DNA of 64,000 bases from Variovorax boronicumulans. GTDB taxonomy: Bacteria > Pseudomonadota > Gammaproteobacteria > Burkholderiales > Burkholderiaceae_C. This document shows, piece after piece, positions 37,814-45,244 of the stretch (the first letter of the stretch is position 1; each line of letters begins with the position of its first letter). Location: the NCBI RefSeq assembly GCF_019352895.1, contig NZ_JAAAFX010000007.1, positions 477,132 through 541,131 on the forward strand, read 5' to 3'. The notes under the pieces were generated by a model. The model was not told the DNA's origin. It made no database searches and saw only the letters and a list, made by a program, of their open reading frames with translations. The position numbers and the translations under genes were made by a program.

Positions 37814-37841
37814 CAATACATAACAGTGGAAAAAGAGAGAC

Positions 37842-38528
37842 ATGGAACTACTGCAAAGCGCTGACTTCTGGATCGGTCTGGTCAAGATCGTCTGGATCAA
37901 CATCATTCTTTCGGGCGACAACGCGGTGGTGATCGCGATGGCCGCCCGTTCGCTGCCGCCCGCGCAGCAACAAAAGGCCGTGCTCTTCGGCTCGGGTGCG
38001 GCCGTGGTGCTGCGCATCGTGCTGACGGTGGTGGCGGCCAAGCTGCTGGGCCTGCCCTTCCTGCAGATCGTCGGCGGCCTGCTGCTGCTGTGGATCGGCC
38101 TGCAATTGCTGGGCGACGAGGACCATGGCGAGGGCGAGAGCAAGGAGTACGGCAGCCTGTTCGCCGCCGTGCGCACGATCCTGATCGCCGACCTGGTGAT
38201 GAGCCTGGACAACGTGATCGCCGTGGCGGCCGCGGCCCAGGGCAACACCACGCTGCTGATCCTCGGCCTGGCCATCAGCATCCCGCTGGTGATCTTCGGC
38301 AGCACGCTCATGATCAAGCTCATGGAACGCTTCCCCATCATCGTCCTGCTCGGCGCCGCCCTGATCGGCTGGGTCGGCGGTGAAACCATCGTCAGCGACG
38401 TGTTCCTGCGCGACGTGCTGACGGCCAACCCGTGGCTGCACTATGCGGGTGCCGCAGCTGGCGCTGCCTTCGTGGTGTTCGTCGGGCGCGCGCTGAATCG
38501 GCGCGGCAGCCGCGCCGCCGCGCACTGA
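37842..38528 (+). CDS. TerC-family integral membrane protein
   Basis: 228 aa with about seven helices. The two conserved family motifs ILSGDNAVVIAMA (residues 23-35) and DLVMSLDNVIAVAAAAQG (about 120-137) carry the buried Asp/Asn pair. A hydrophilic loop (DEDHGEGESKEYG) separates the halves. YjbE/YkoY-type relatives export Mn2+ or assist metalation; no metal-responsive riboswitch is seen upstream. The PP2C gene follows after 17 bases, so transcriptional linkage to the signalling operon is likely. Confidence 0.9.
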   Translation: MELLQSADFWIGLVKIVWINIILSGDNAVVIAMAARSLPPAQQQKAVLFGSGAAVVLRIVLTVVAAKLLGLPFLQIVGGLLLLWIGLQLLGDEDHGEGESKEYGSLFAAVRTILIADLVMSLDNVIAVAAAAQGNTTLLILGLAISIPLVIFGSTLMIKLMERFPIIVLLGAALIGWVGGETIVSDVFLRDVLTANPWLHYAGAAAGAAFVVFVGRALNRRGSRAAAH

Positions 38529-38545
38529 GCCTTCGACCGCTGCCC

Positions 38546-39349
38546 ATGAACCGCCCCGATACTTCTCCTTCCCCGCAGGAAGACGGCGCCCGGTCATGGG
38601 AATTCTCCGCGCTCACCCATCCGGGGCGCGTGCGGGCCAACAACGAGGATGCGGTCGCCTTCGACCCGGCGCTGGGCCTGGCGATCCTGGCCGACGGCAT
38701 GGGCGGCTACAACGGCGGCGAGGTGGCCAGCGGCATGGCGCTGGCCTTGCTGCAGGCGAGCTTCGGCCGCTGGCTGGCCCACGCCGGTCCGTCAGCCCCT
38801 GCACGCGCCGTGCGGCGTGCACTGCAGGCCGGCACCGACGAGGCCAACAGCGCGATCCTCGAGGCCGGGCAGGCCAACCTGCAGCTCCAGGGCATGGGCA
38901 CGACGCTGGTGCTGGCGGCCTTCGGCCCGCAGCGCGTGGTGATCGGCCACATCGGCGATTCGCGCTGCTACCGGCTGCGCCGCGGCCAGCTCGAACTGCT
39001 CACGCGCGACCACTCGCTGCTGCAGGAGCAGCTCGATGCCGGCGTCATCACGCCGCAGCAGGCGGCCCGCTCCCCGCACCGCAACCTCGTGACCCGGGCG
39101 CTCGGCATCGAACGCTCGGTGAATCTCGAGATGCACGAACACAGCACGCAGCCGGGGGACCTTTACCTGTTATGTTCCGACGGACTCAGTGAAATGGTGT
39201 CCGACGCGCAGCTTTCCACACTTTTGTTACAAAATTGCGGGCTGGCTCAAAAAGCACTACTTTTGGTTGCGATGGCGAACGACAATGGCGGACGGGACAA
39301 TATCTCTGTTGTTCTGGCAAGCGCCGGCCTCGCGCGCACTGCAGGGTAA
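38546..39349 (+). CDS. PP2C-family Ser/Thr protein phosphatase
   Basis: 267 aa. All PP2C metal motifs are visible: RVRANNEDAVAFD, ILADGMGGYNGGEVAS, IGHIGDSRCYRL, LCSDGLSEMV and ANDNGGRDNISVVL. It would remove phosphate from Ser/Thr (soluble, PrpC/Stp type). It is followed by an FHA protein, a phospho-threonine reader. The cognate Ser/Thr kinase often found in such clusters is not in this window. Confidence 0.93.
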   Translation: MNRPDTSPSPQEDGARSWEFSALTHPGRVRANNEDAVAFDPALGLAILADGMGGYNGGEVASGMALALLQASFGRWLAHAGPSAPARAVRRALQAGTDEANSAILEAGQANLQLQGMGTTLVLAAFGPQRVVIGHIGDSRCYRLRRGQLELLTRDHSLLQEQLDAGVITPQQAARSPHRNLVTRALGIERSVNLEMHEHSTQPGDLYLLCSDGLSEMVSDAQLSTLLLQNCGLAQKALLLVAMANDNGGRDNISVVLASAGLARTAG

Positions 39350-39414
39350 GGCCAGGGAAGGTTCACGTTTCTCTGGGCCGCGCTGATAAAAATTCGCAGT
39401 TTGAGGAGTCGGCC

Positions 39415-40071
39415 ATGCCGAAAATGATCGTTTCGATCGACGGAGTCGTCATCAAGGAAGTGACGCTTGCCAAGGACCGGACCACGCTGGGACGGCGGCC
39501 TTACAACGACATCGTCATCGACAATCTGGCCATCAGCGGCGAGCATGCCGTGCTGCACATGATCGGTGGCGACGTCTACCTCGAAGACCTCAACAGCACC
39601 AACGGAACCTACGTCAATTCCTGCGCCATCAAGAAACAGGCGCTGGAGAACAACGACATCGTCGAGGTCGGCAAGTACAAGATCCGCTACCTCTCGGGCA
39701 GCGAACCCGGGGGTTATTCCAGCGCCGCGGCCCGCGTCAGCGCCCCGCCGCCCTTCGCGCCCATCCCGCTGTCGAGCAGCCCGACCATTCCGGCGCCCCT
39801 GGGCGGTGGCGGCGTCGCCCAGGCCGCCATCCGCGTGCTCTCCGGCGCGGGTGCGGGCCGTGAACTCTCCCTGGAAAAAGTCGTGACCACCATCGGCAAG
39901 CCCGGCGTGGCGGTGGCGGCGGTCACGCGCCGGCTGCACGGCTACGTGGTGGCGCCGATCGACGGCGGCACCACCCTCAATGGCGAACTGCTCGGCAACG
40001 AGGCCGTGGCCCTGCAGGACGGCGACGTGCTGGAGCTGGGCGGCACGCGCATGCAGTTCGTGCACGCCTGA
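39415..40071 (+). CDS. FHA-domain protein
   Basis: 218 aa. The N-terminal FHA domain (about 1-95) has the conserved residues TTLGRRPYNDIVIDN, ISGEHAVL, and DLNSTNGTYVN needed to bind phosphothreonine. A Pro/Ser-rich linker (115-140) leads to a second, degenerate FHA-like fold (GRELSLEKVVTTIGKPG ... GGTTLNGELLGNEAVALQDGDVLELGGTRMQF) in which the phospho-binding residues are largely absent. TTTGAGGAG precedes the ATG. It likely recruits a phosphoprotein to the neighbouring cyclase or kinase. Confidence 0.9.
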   Translation: MPKMIVSIDGVVIKEVTLAKDRTTLGRRPYNDIVIDNLAISGEHAVLHMIGGDVYLEDLNSTNGTYVNSCAIKKQALENNDIVEVGKYKIRYLSGSEPGGYSSAAARVSAPPPFAPIPLSSSPTIPAPLGGGGVAQAAIRVLSGAGAGRELSLEKVVTTIGKPGVAVAAVTRRLHGYVVAPIDGGTTLNGELLGNEAVALQDGDVLELGGTRMQFVHA

Positions 40072-40117
40072 GCTGAACTGAGCGGCCCTTGCCTGTCTCC
40101 CCGCGTGGCCTGGCGCC

Positions 40118-42388
40118 ATGAACGCGCTGCGCCGGCACTGGCTTCGGATCGCCATCACGCTGGTGCCGGTGCTGCTGGCGCTGGGCCATTCGGTCGGCGC
40201 CTGGCGCTCTCCCTTCGTCGAGCCCTTCAACAACTTCATCTATGACGCGCGGCTGCGGCTCACCATGCCGCACACGCTGGACCCGCGCATCGTCATCGTC
40301 GACATCGACGACCCCAGCCTCCAGCAGTTCGGCCAGTGGCCCTGGAGCCGCGACAAGCTGGCCGATCTCACCGCGGAACTCATGGACCGGCAACAGGCGG
40401 CCGTGCTCGGCTACGACGTGCTCTTCGTCGAGGCCGATGGCAGCACCGGCCTGGGCAGCCTGCGCAGGCTGGCCGCCGGCCCAATGCGGGGCGACCGCGC
40501 CTTCGCCGCCGAGATCGACCGCCTGGCACCCCTGCTGGACCACGACGCCAGCTTTGCGCGCGCGCTGACCGACCGGCGCGTGGCGCTCGGCTACTACTTC
40601 ACCCAGACCCTGCAGCCGCACGCCAAGGGCCAGCTGCCCGCGCCCCTGCTGCCGGCCGACGCCTTTCCCTCGGGCCACCATCGCACCGCGCGCTGGAACG
40701 GCTTTGCCGGCAGCATCGAGCCGCTGGCCCGGGCCGCGCCGGCCAGCGGCTTCACCAACGTGCTCATCGAAACCAGCGAAGACGGCGTGATCCGCGCGGC
40801 GCCGCTGATGGCCCGCTACGAGGGCGACGCGGCCGTGCCGGGCTATTACGAATCGCTGGGCCTCGCGGTCTACCGGCTGGCGCACGGGCAGCCGTCGGTG
40901 AGCGCGTCGCTCGCGCCCATGGGCCTGGCCGGCGGCGCCGCCCCGCTCGAGGCGCTGGTGCTCGACGTGCCCGGCGGGCGCCGGCTGCGCGTGCCGGTCG
41001 ACCAGAGTGCCAGCCTGCTGGTGCCCTACCGCGGTCCGGGCGGCGTGCGCGGCGGATCGTTCCGCTACGTCTCGGCGGTCGACGTGCTGCGCGGCAAGCT
41101 GGCGCCCGGCGAGCTCAAGGGCAAGATCGTGCTGGTCGGCGCCACCGCCCCCGGGCTGCAGGACCTGCGCGCCACGCCGGTCGGTGCCGCCTTCCCTGGC
41201 GTGGAAGTGCACGCCAACATCATCTCGGGCCTGCTGGACCGGCGCCTGCCCTTCGTGCCCGACTATGCGCCCGGCTACGAGGTGCTGGCGCTGCTGGTCG
41301 TCGGGCTCACGCTGGCCATCGGCATGTCGCTGCTGCCGGCCGCGCGCGCGGCCTTGCTGGGCCTGGGCGCCAGCGTGGTGGTGGTCGGGCTCAATGCCGC
41401 GCTGTTCTCCAGCTTCGGCGTGGTGCTGCCGCTGGCGGCCACCGTGCTGATGATCGGCATGGTCTTCGTGCTCAACATGAGCTGGGGCTACTTCGTCGAG
41501 GCCCGGGCGCGCCGCGGCCTGGCGCGGCTGTTCGGCACCTACGTGCCGCCGCAGCTGGTCGACGAGATGCTCGAAAGCCCCGAGCGCTACAGCATGCGCG
41601 CCGAGAGCAAGGAGCTCACCGTGATGTTCTGCGACATGCGCGGCTTCACGCAACTCTCGGAGACCATGGCGCCGACCGAGCTCCAGGTGTTCCTCAACAC
41701 CGTGTTCAGCCGGCTCACCGCGATCATCAACGCGCACCGCGGCACGGTCGACAAGTACATGGGCGACTGCGTCATGGCCTTCTGGGGCGCGCCGGTCGAC
41801 GCGCCCGACCATGCGGTGCTGGCCGTGCAGGCGGCCATCGAGATGGCGGCCGCCGTGCAGGAGATCAACCTGGCACACCGCGCCAGCGGGCGGCCCGAGA
41901 TCAGCGTGGGCATCGGTCTGAACACCGGCGTGATGAGCGTCGGCGACATGGGCTCGGCCGTGCGCCGCAGCTACACGGTGGTGGGCGACGCCGTGAACCT
42001 GGCCTCGCGGCTCGAGGGCCTCAACGGCCACTACGGTACCGAGATCATGGCCACCGACGCCACCCGCCAGGCCAGCTCGTTGTTCCTCTGGCAGGAGCTC
42101 GACTGGGTCTATGTGCGCGGCAAGGCGCGCGCCGTCGCCGTCTTCACGCCCGTGGCGCGCGTCGACGAGGCCGAGCCGGCCCTGCACGCGCAACTGGAGC
42201 GCTGGTCGCTGGTGCTGGCGGCCTATCGGTCGCAGCAGTGGGCCGAGGCCCGCCAGCTGCTGGCGCCGTTGCTCGCCGTCGATGCCAAAAAAGTCCTTTA
42301 CCAGGTCTACGAGAAGCGTTTAGCCTCGATGGCGCGGCAGCCCCAAGACCCGAACTGGGACGGCGCCATCCGTTTCGAAACCAAGTAA
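40118..42388 (+). CDS. CHASE2-domain class III adenylate/guanylate cyclase
   Basis: 756-aa membrane receptor cyclase. One N-terminal helix (9-28), a large extracytoplasmic CHASE2 sensor (DPRIVIVDIDDPSLQQFGQWPW onward, to about 380), then three helices (about 385-455), and a cytosolic cyclase domain. Catalytic metal Asp are D506 (MFCDMRGFT) and D550 (DKYMGDCVMAFWGAP); the transition-state region VVGDAVNLASRLEG is intact. It should produce a cyclic nucleotide in response to a periplasmic signal. The phosphodiesterase gene follows after 12 bases. Confidence 0.93.
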   Translation: MNALRRHWLRIAITLVPVLLALGHSVGAWRSPFVEPFNNFIYDARLRLTMPHTLDPRIVIVDIDDPSLQQFGQWPWSRDKLADLTAELMDRQQAAVLGYDVLFVEADGSTGLGSLRRLAAGPMRGDRAFAAEIDRLAPLLDHDASFARALTDRRVALGYYFTQTLQPHAKGQLPAPLLPADAFPSGHHRTARWNGFAGSIEPLARAAPASGFTNVLIETSEDGVIRAAPLMARYEGDAAVPGYYESLGLAVYRLAHGQPSVSASLAPMGLAGGAAPLEALVLDVPGGRRLRVPVDQSASLLVPYRGPGGVRGGSFRYVSAVDVLRGKLAPGELKGKIVLVGATAPGLQDLRATPVGAAFPGVEVHANIISGLLDRRLPFVPDYAPGYEVLALLVVGLTLAIGMSLLPAARAALLGLGASVVVVGLNAALFSSFGVVLPLAATVLMIGMVFVLNMSWGYFVEARARRGLARLFGTYVPPQLVDEMLESPERYSMRAESKELTVMFCDMRGFTQLSETMAPTELQVFLNTVFSRLTAIINAHRGTVDKYMGDCVMAFWGAPVDAPDHAVLAVQAAIEMAAAVQEINLAHRASGRPEISVGIGLNTGVMSVGDMGSAVRRSYTVVGDAVNLASRLEGLNGHYGTEIMATDATRQASSLFLWQELDWVYVRGKARAVAVFTPVARVDEAEPALHAQLERWSLVLAAYRSQQWAEARQLLAPLLAVDAKKVLYQVYEKRLASMARQPQDPNWDGAIRFETK

Positions 42389-42400
42389 CAAGGGTCCGCT

Positions 42401-43207
42401 ATGCAGGTGCGTGTACTGGGCTGCTCCGGCGCGATTGCCAAAGACTGCCGCACCACCTCCTTCCTGGTCGACGACGATGTGCTGGTCGACGCCGGCACCG
42501 GTGTCGGCGACCTCACGCTCGAGGAAATGGCCGGCATCGACGACGTGCTGCTGACCCATTCGCACCTCGACCACATCGCCGCCCTGCCCCTGATGATCGA
42601 CGCCGTGGCGTCCAGCCGCGCCCGGCCGCTGCGGGTGCATGCGCTGCGCGCCACCATCGAGGCCCTGCGCGCCCACGTCTTCAACAACGTCATCTGGCCC
42701 GACTTCGCGAGCATTCCCAGCCGCGAGTCGCCTTTCGTGAGCTTCCACGACATCTCGATCGGCCAGATCCTGCAACTCGGCACCCGCGCCCCCAAGGCAA
42801 TCGAAGTGCTCCCGGCCGTCCACACCGTGCCCGCCTGCGGCTACGCCGTGCGCGCCGCCGACGGCGGCCCGTACTGGGTCTTCAGCGGCGACACCGAGCG
42901 CAACCCGCCCTTCTGGGCCCGCGTGAACACGCTCGACGTGGCCATGCTGGTGATCGAGACCGCCTTCAGCAACCGCGAACAGACCCTGGCCCAACGCAGC
43001 CTGCACCTGTCGCCCGCCACCCTGGCCGACGAATTGGCCCACATCGCGCCCGGCCGGCGCTACCCGATCTACATCACCCACACCAAGCCCGCCGAAACGG
43101 CGGAGATCATGAGCCAGATCGACACCTTTGCTTCGGGGTGGCTGAGCAATGGGCTGGAGGGGCGGGACATTCGGTGGTTGCAGACGGCGGGGGTGATGGT
43201 GGTTTGA
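42401..43207 (+). CDS. Metallo-beta-lactamase-fold 3',5'-cyclic-nucleotide phosphodiesterase
   Basis: 268 aa. VRVLGCSGA at the start and THSHLDHIAALPLMID (HxHxDH at 53-58) with FSGDTERNP and ITHTKP complete the two-metal site; the pattern is that of class II cAMP phosphodiesterases (CpdB-like yeast PDE1 type). It directly follows the cyclase gene, so it is expected to degrade the same signal. Length and motif order agree with the family. The call as cAMP rather than another phosphodiester is supported by context. Confidence 0.85.
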   Translation: MQVRVLGCSGAIAKDCRTTSFLVDDDVLVDAGTGVGDLTLEEMAGIDDVLLTHSHLDHIAALPLMIDAVASSRARPLRVHALRATIEALRAHVFNNVIWPDFASIPSRESPFVSFHDISIGQILQLGTRAPKAIEVLPAVHTVPACGYAVRAADGGPYWVFSGDTERNPPFWARVNTLDVAMLVIETAFSNREQTLAQRSLHLSPATLADELAHIAPGRRYPIYITHTKPAETAEIMSQIDTFASGWLSNGLEGRDIRWLQTAGVMVV

Positions 43208-43218
43208 GAGTTCAGCAG

Positions 43219-43264
43219 GTGTCGTGTGCAGACACGTTTGGTCGGATGTGACAAAAAACGTCAC
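43219..43264. promoter_or_regulatory. Two 17-bp inverted repeats upstream of pilA
   Basis: GTGTC-N7-GACAC (43219-43235) and GTGAC-N7-GTCAC (43248-43264) have identical layout (5-bp arms, 7-base spacer), and their centres are 29 bases apart. They lie about 100-140 bases before the sigma-54 promoter, the usual distance for binding of an enhancer activator such as PilR. The repeats are seen; the factor is inferred. Confidence 0.55.
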
Positions 43265-43359
43265 CTACAAGCTGTGCCTCAACAACATTTGTGTCGCAAC
43301 TTGTAAATCGAACGTGAACGATTTGGCAGAAAACAGCAGCGGAGAGGCGGTTTTGAGGC

Positions 43360-43374
43360 TGGCACGCTTGCTGC
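43360..43374 (+). promoter_or_regulatory. Sigma-54 promoter of pilA
   Basis: TGGCAC-N5-CTGC matches the -24/-12 consensus TGGCAC-N5-TTGC with the GG and GC exactly 10 bases apart. The start site would be near 43386, about 45 bases before the pilA ATG. RpoN/PilR control of the major pilin is well known in Pseudomonas and many betaproteobacteria. Confidence 0.82.
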
Positions 43375-43430
43375 GGATAAGGAGCACCGGGACGCGTTCT
43401 CGGACCTCATAAACAACCTGGAGTAGTGAA

Positions 43431-43964
43431 ATGAACCGTCGTTCCATCGCACGCAACGTGCAAAAGGGTTTCACCCTGATCGAACTGATGATCGTTGTGG
43501 CGATCATCGGTATCCTGGCTGCTGTGGCGCTGCCGGCGTATCAGGACTACACAATCCGTGCGAAGGTCACCGAAGGTCTGTCGCTCGCAAGCGCTTATAA
43601 GACGGCCGTCTCCGATACGTTTGCGTCAGGTGGTCCTACTGCACTCGTCGCTTGTACGGATGCAGCTTCGTGCCAGAAGATTGGCACGACTTTCCTGGAA
43701 AACAACAAGAATGTTTCCAGCATCAAGACCTCCGCCTCGGGCATCATCACAATTGCATATACGACCGCGGTCGTCCCCGCTACCGCCAACCAGTTGGATC
43801 TGGTTCCCCAGACCAACGCCGCTACGCCGGTCGACCTTGATCTTTCCACAGCGGCGGCGGCCGGCCAAGCCTTCCAATGGAAGTGCCGCCCCTCGGCTGC
43901 TACGCCGATTCAAGAAAAATACCTGCCCGCAAACTGCCGCGTTGCTGCTGCTCCGAAGCCGTAA
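43431..43964 (+). CDS. pilA: Type IV pilin, major subunit PilA
   Basis: 177-aa prepilin. The 13-residue leader ends KG, cut by PilD before FTLIELMIVVAIIGILAAVALPAY, with Glu5 of the mature chain present. The C-terminal loop is bordered by Cys residues (FQWKC and LPANC), the usual pilin D-region disulfide. A GGAG ribosome site precedes the ATG. It stands alone between the sigma-54 promoter and a terminator; minor pilins are encoded about 1 kb downstream in the opposite direction. Confidence 0.95.
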   Translation: MNRRSIARNVQKGFTLIELMIVVAIIGILAAVALPAYQDYTIRAKVTEGLSLASAYKTAVSDTFASGGPTALVACTDAASCQKIGTTFLENNKNVSSIKTSASGIITIAYTTAVVPATANQLDLVPQTNAATPVDLDLSTAAAAGQAFQWKCRPSAATPIQEKYLPANCRVAAAPKP

Positions 43965-43975
43965 GAACCCTGCTC

Positions 43976-44002
43976 AAAAAAACCGCCTTCGGGCGGTTTT
44001 TT
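43976..44002 (+). terminator. Rho-independent terminator of pilA
   Basis: AAAAAACCGCC, TTCG loop, GGCGGTTTTTT: five G-C pairs extended by A-T pairs, with a T-run. It starts 12 bases after the pilA stop. By symmetry it could also work on the minus strand. Confidence 0.93.
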
Positions 44003-44730
44003 GCGTTCTGTGCAGGTCTTGCATTCGCCGAATCTAACTTGGTAGGGGGAGCGCTCGGATAATGCTTCTTACCAAATGGTCTAACCTGCGCCTCAAATGC
44101 ATCTGAGCGAAGATAGGAATGGAGGCATTTTGACCGGTAAAAGGGTGCGCTATATCGGTTTTTGCGAAAGTCGGAGCTAAGTCGCGAGCAAGGAATAACA
44201 TGCTAGAGCTATGTCGGCAGCCGCCGAAATTACAGGCTCAGCTCAGGGGGGTTCAAGCGCGGAGATATCTGCGAACCTGAGATTTTTTGCGTGAGGGTCA
44301 AGTCATCTTCGATGTGCCACATCCGCTATATCTCGTAGGTCTACCGAAAAAATTGGGTGATCTGTGCTGCCGTTTTTGAGTCGCCAGAGACGGTAAAAAT
44401 AATCAATCTTGTGAAGTCGGCTGTGTCGTTCAGCTATAGGTATCGGTCCTCGCAATGGGATCGATTCGGTATGTTGGGGTACTGCTGATTCGCGCTCTTT
44501 AGCGCGGTAGTCACGGGATTTGGTCCGACTGGGTAGGGTAGATGCGTAAACGCTAATAAAAGCAAAGAGTGCCTCTCCGCTCAATCCATTGGGGTCCGTG
44601 TCGATGCCGCTATCTTGCGTTCGCCGACTGATGGGTTTTAATTAAAATACTTAATGTGAGAAAAGAGCTGTTCTGAAGTCAGTGCTTCGGTGAATTTCAA
44701 ATCATGTGGTTCTGTTTGTGGCAACGGACG
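44003..44730. other. Lower-GC gene-free gap between pilA and pilE (728 bases)
   Basis: Base composition is visibly lower in G+C than the rest of the window, with AT runs such as TTTTAATTAAAATAC near 44635. The longest open frame (44303-44584, minus, 93 codons) has no ribosome site and resembles no family I know; I do not call it. No terminal inverted repeats or transposase remains are recognised. It looks like decayed or transferred DNA. Confidence 0.45.
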
Positions 44731-45219
44731 CTACCAGCACCCAGGCCCGTCAAATACTGTCCCGCTGCTGTCGGCGTTGGTCTGAACACCCAACTGATTT
44801 AGTCGAAACTCATAACAAGTCGTATCCAGTGTTTGTGGGCTTACTGGAGTTGCTTTGGCAACAAATGTTGGTAGTGCCGTATCTGTGGCGGCGGTGACAT
44901 CCACCCTGAGTGAATAGTAGCTTGTTCCGCTCGAATTCACGGGCTGAGGCCAGTTGGTCACGGTGTAACCGAGCGCAGAGGGATTGCCGCTGTAAGTGTT
45001 ATTTATGCTGAAATAACGTTCTTGCCGGGCTGCCATATCGAGCAGCGCATTTTTCGCATCGACCCGGCGTGCTTTTTGGATGTAGTTGCGATAAGACGGG
45101 ATGGCAATTGCGCTCAGGATTGCGACCACTGCGGCCACGATCATCATTTCGATCAGCGTGAATCCTCGGCTCTTCCTGCCGTACATCGAAAAACCGGGAT
45201 TGGCCGGGTATTTTTTCAT
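44731..45219 (-). CDS. pilE: Type IV pilus minor pilin PilE
   Basis: 162 aa. The leader (MYGRKSRG, or 18 residues with the upstream ATG at 45219) is cut before FTLIEMMIVAAVVAILSAIAIPSYRNYIQKARR. A short start at 45186 is possible since type IVa leaders are usually brief. Two Cys (TCYEF and GPGCW) near the end could form the D-loop. It closes the operon fimT-pilV-pilW-pilX-pilY1-pilE, 25 bases after pilY1. Confidence 0.9.
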   Translation of the reverse strand: MKKYPANPGFSMYGRKSRGFTLIEMMIVAAVVAILSAIAIPSYRNYIQKARRVDAKNALLDMAARQERYFSINNTYSGNPSALGYTVTNWPQPVNSSGTSYYSLRVDVTAATDTALPTFVAKATPVSPQTLDTTCYEFRLNQLGVQTNADSSGTVFDGPGCW

Positions 45220-45244
45220 CTAGTTCTTTCGCAATGGCGACACC

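Noticed and set aside
37750..37841. Mn2+ (yybP-ykoY) riboswitch before terC
   Set aside because: The 92-base gap is mostly filled by the sucCD terminator; no riboswitch-like multi-helix core fits.
43248..43264. CRP/Vfr-type site upstream of pilA
   Set aside because: TGTGA and TCACC are separated by nine bases instead of six, so it does not fit the CRP consensus. I kept it only as an inverted repeat of unknown binder.
44303..44584. 93-codon minus-strand frame in the low-GC gap
   Set aside because: No ribosome site, no family resemblance and no codon preference like the neighbours.
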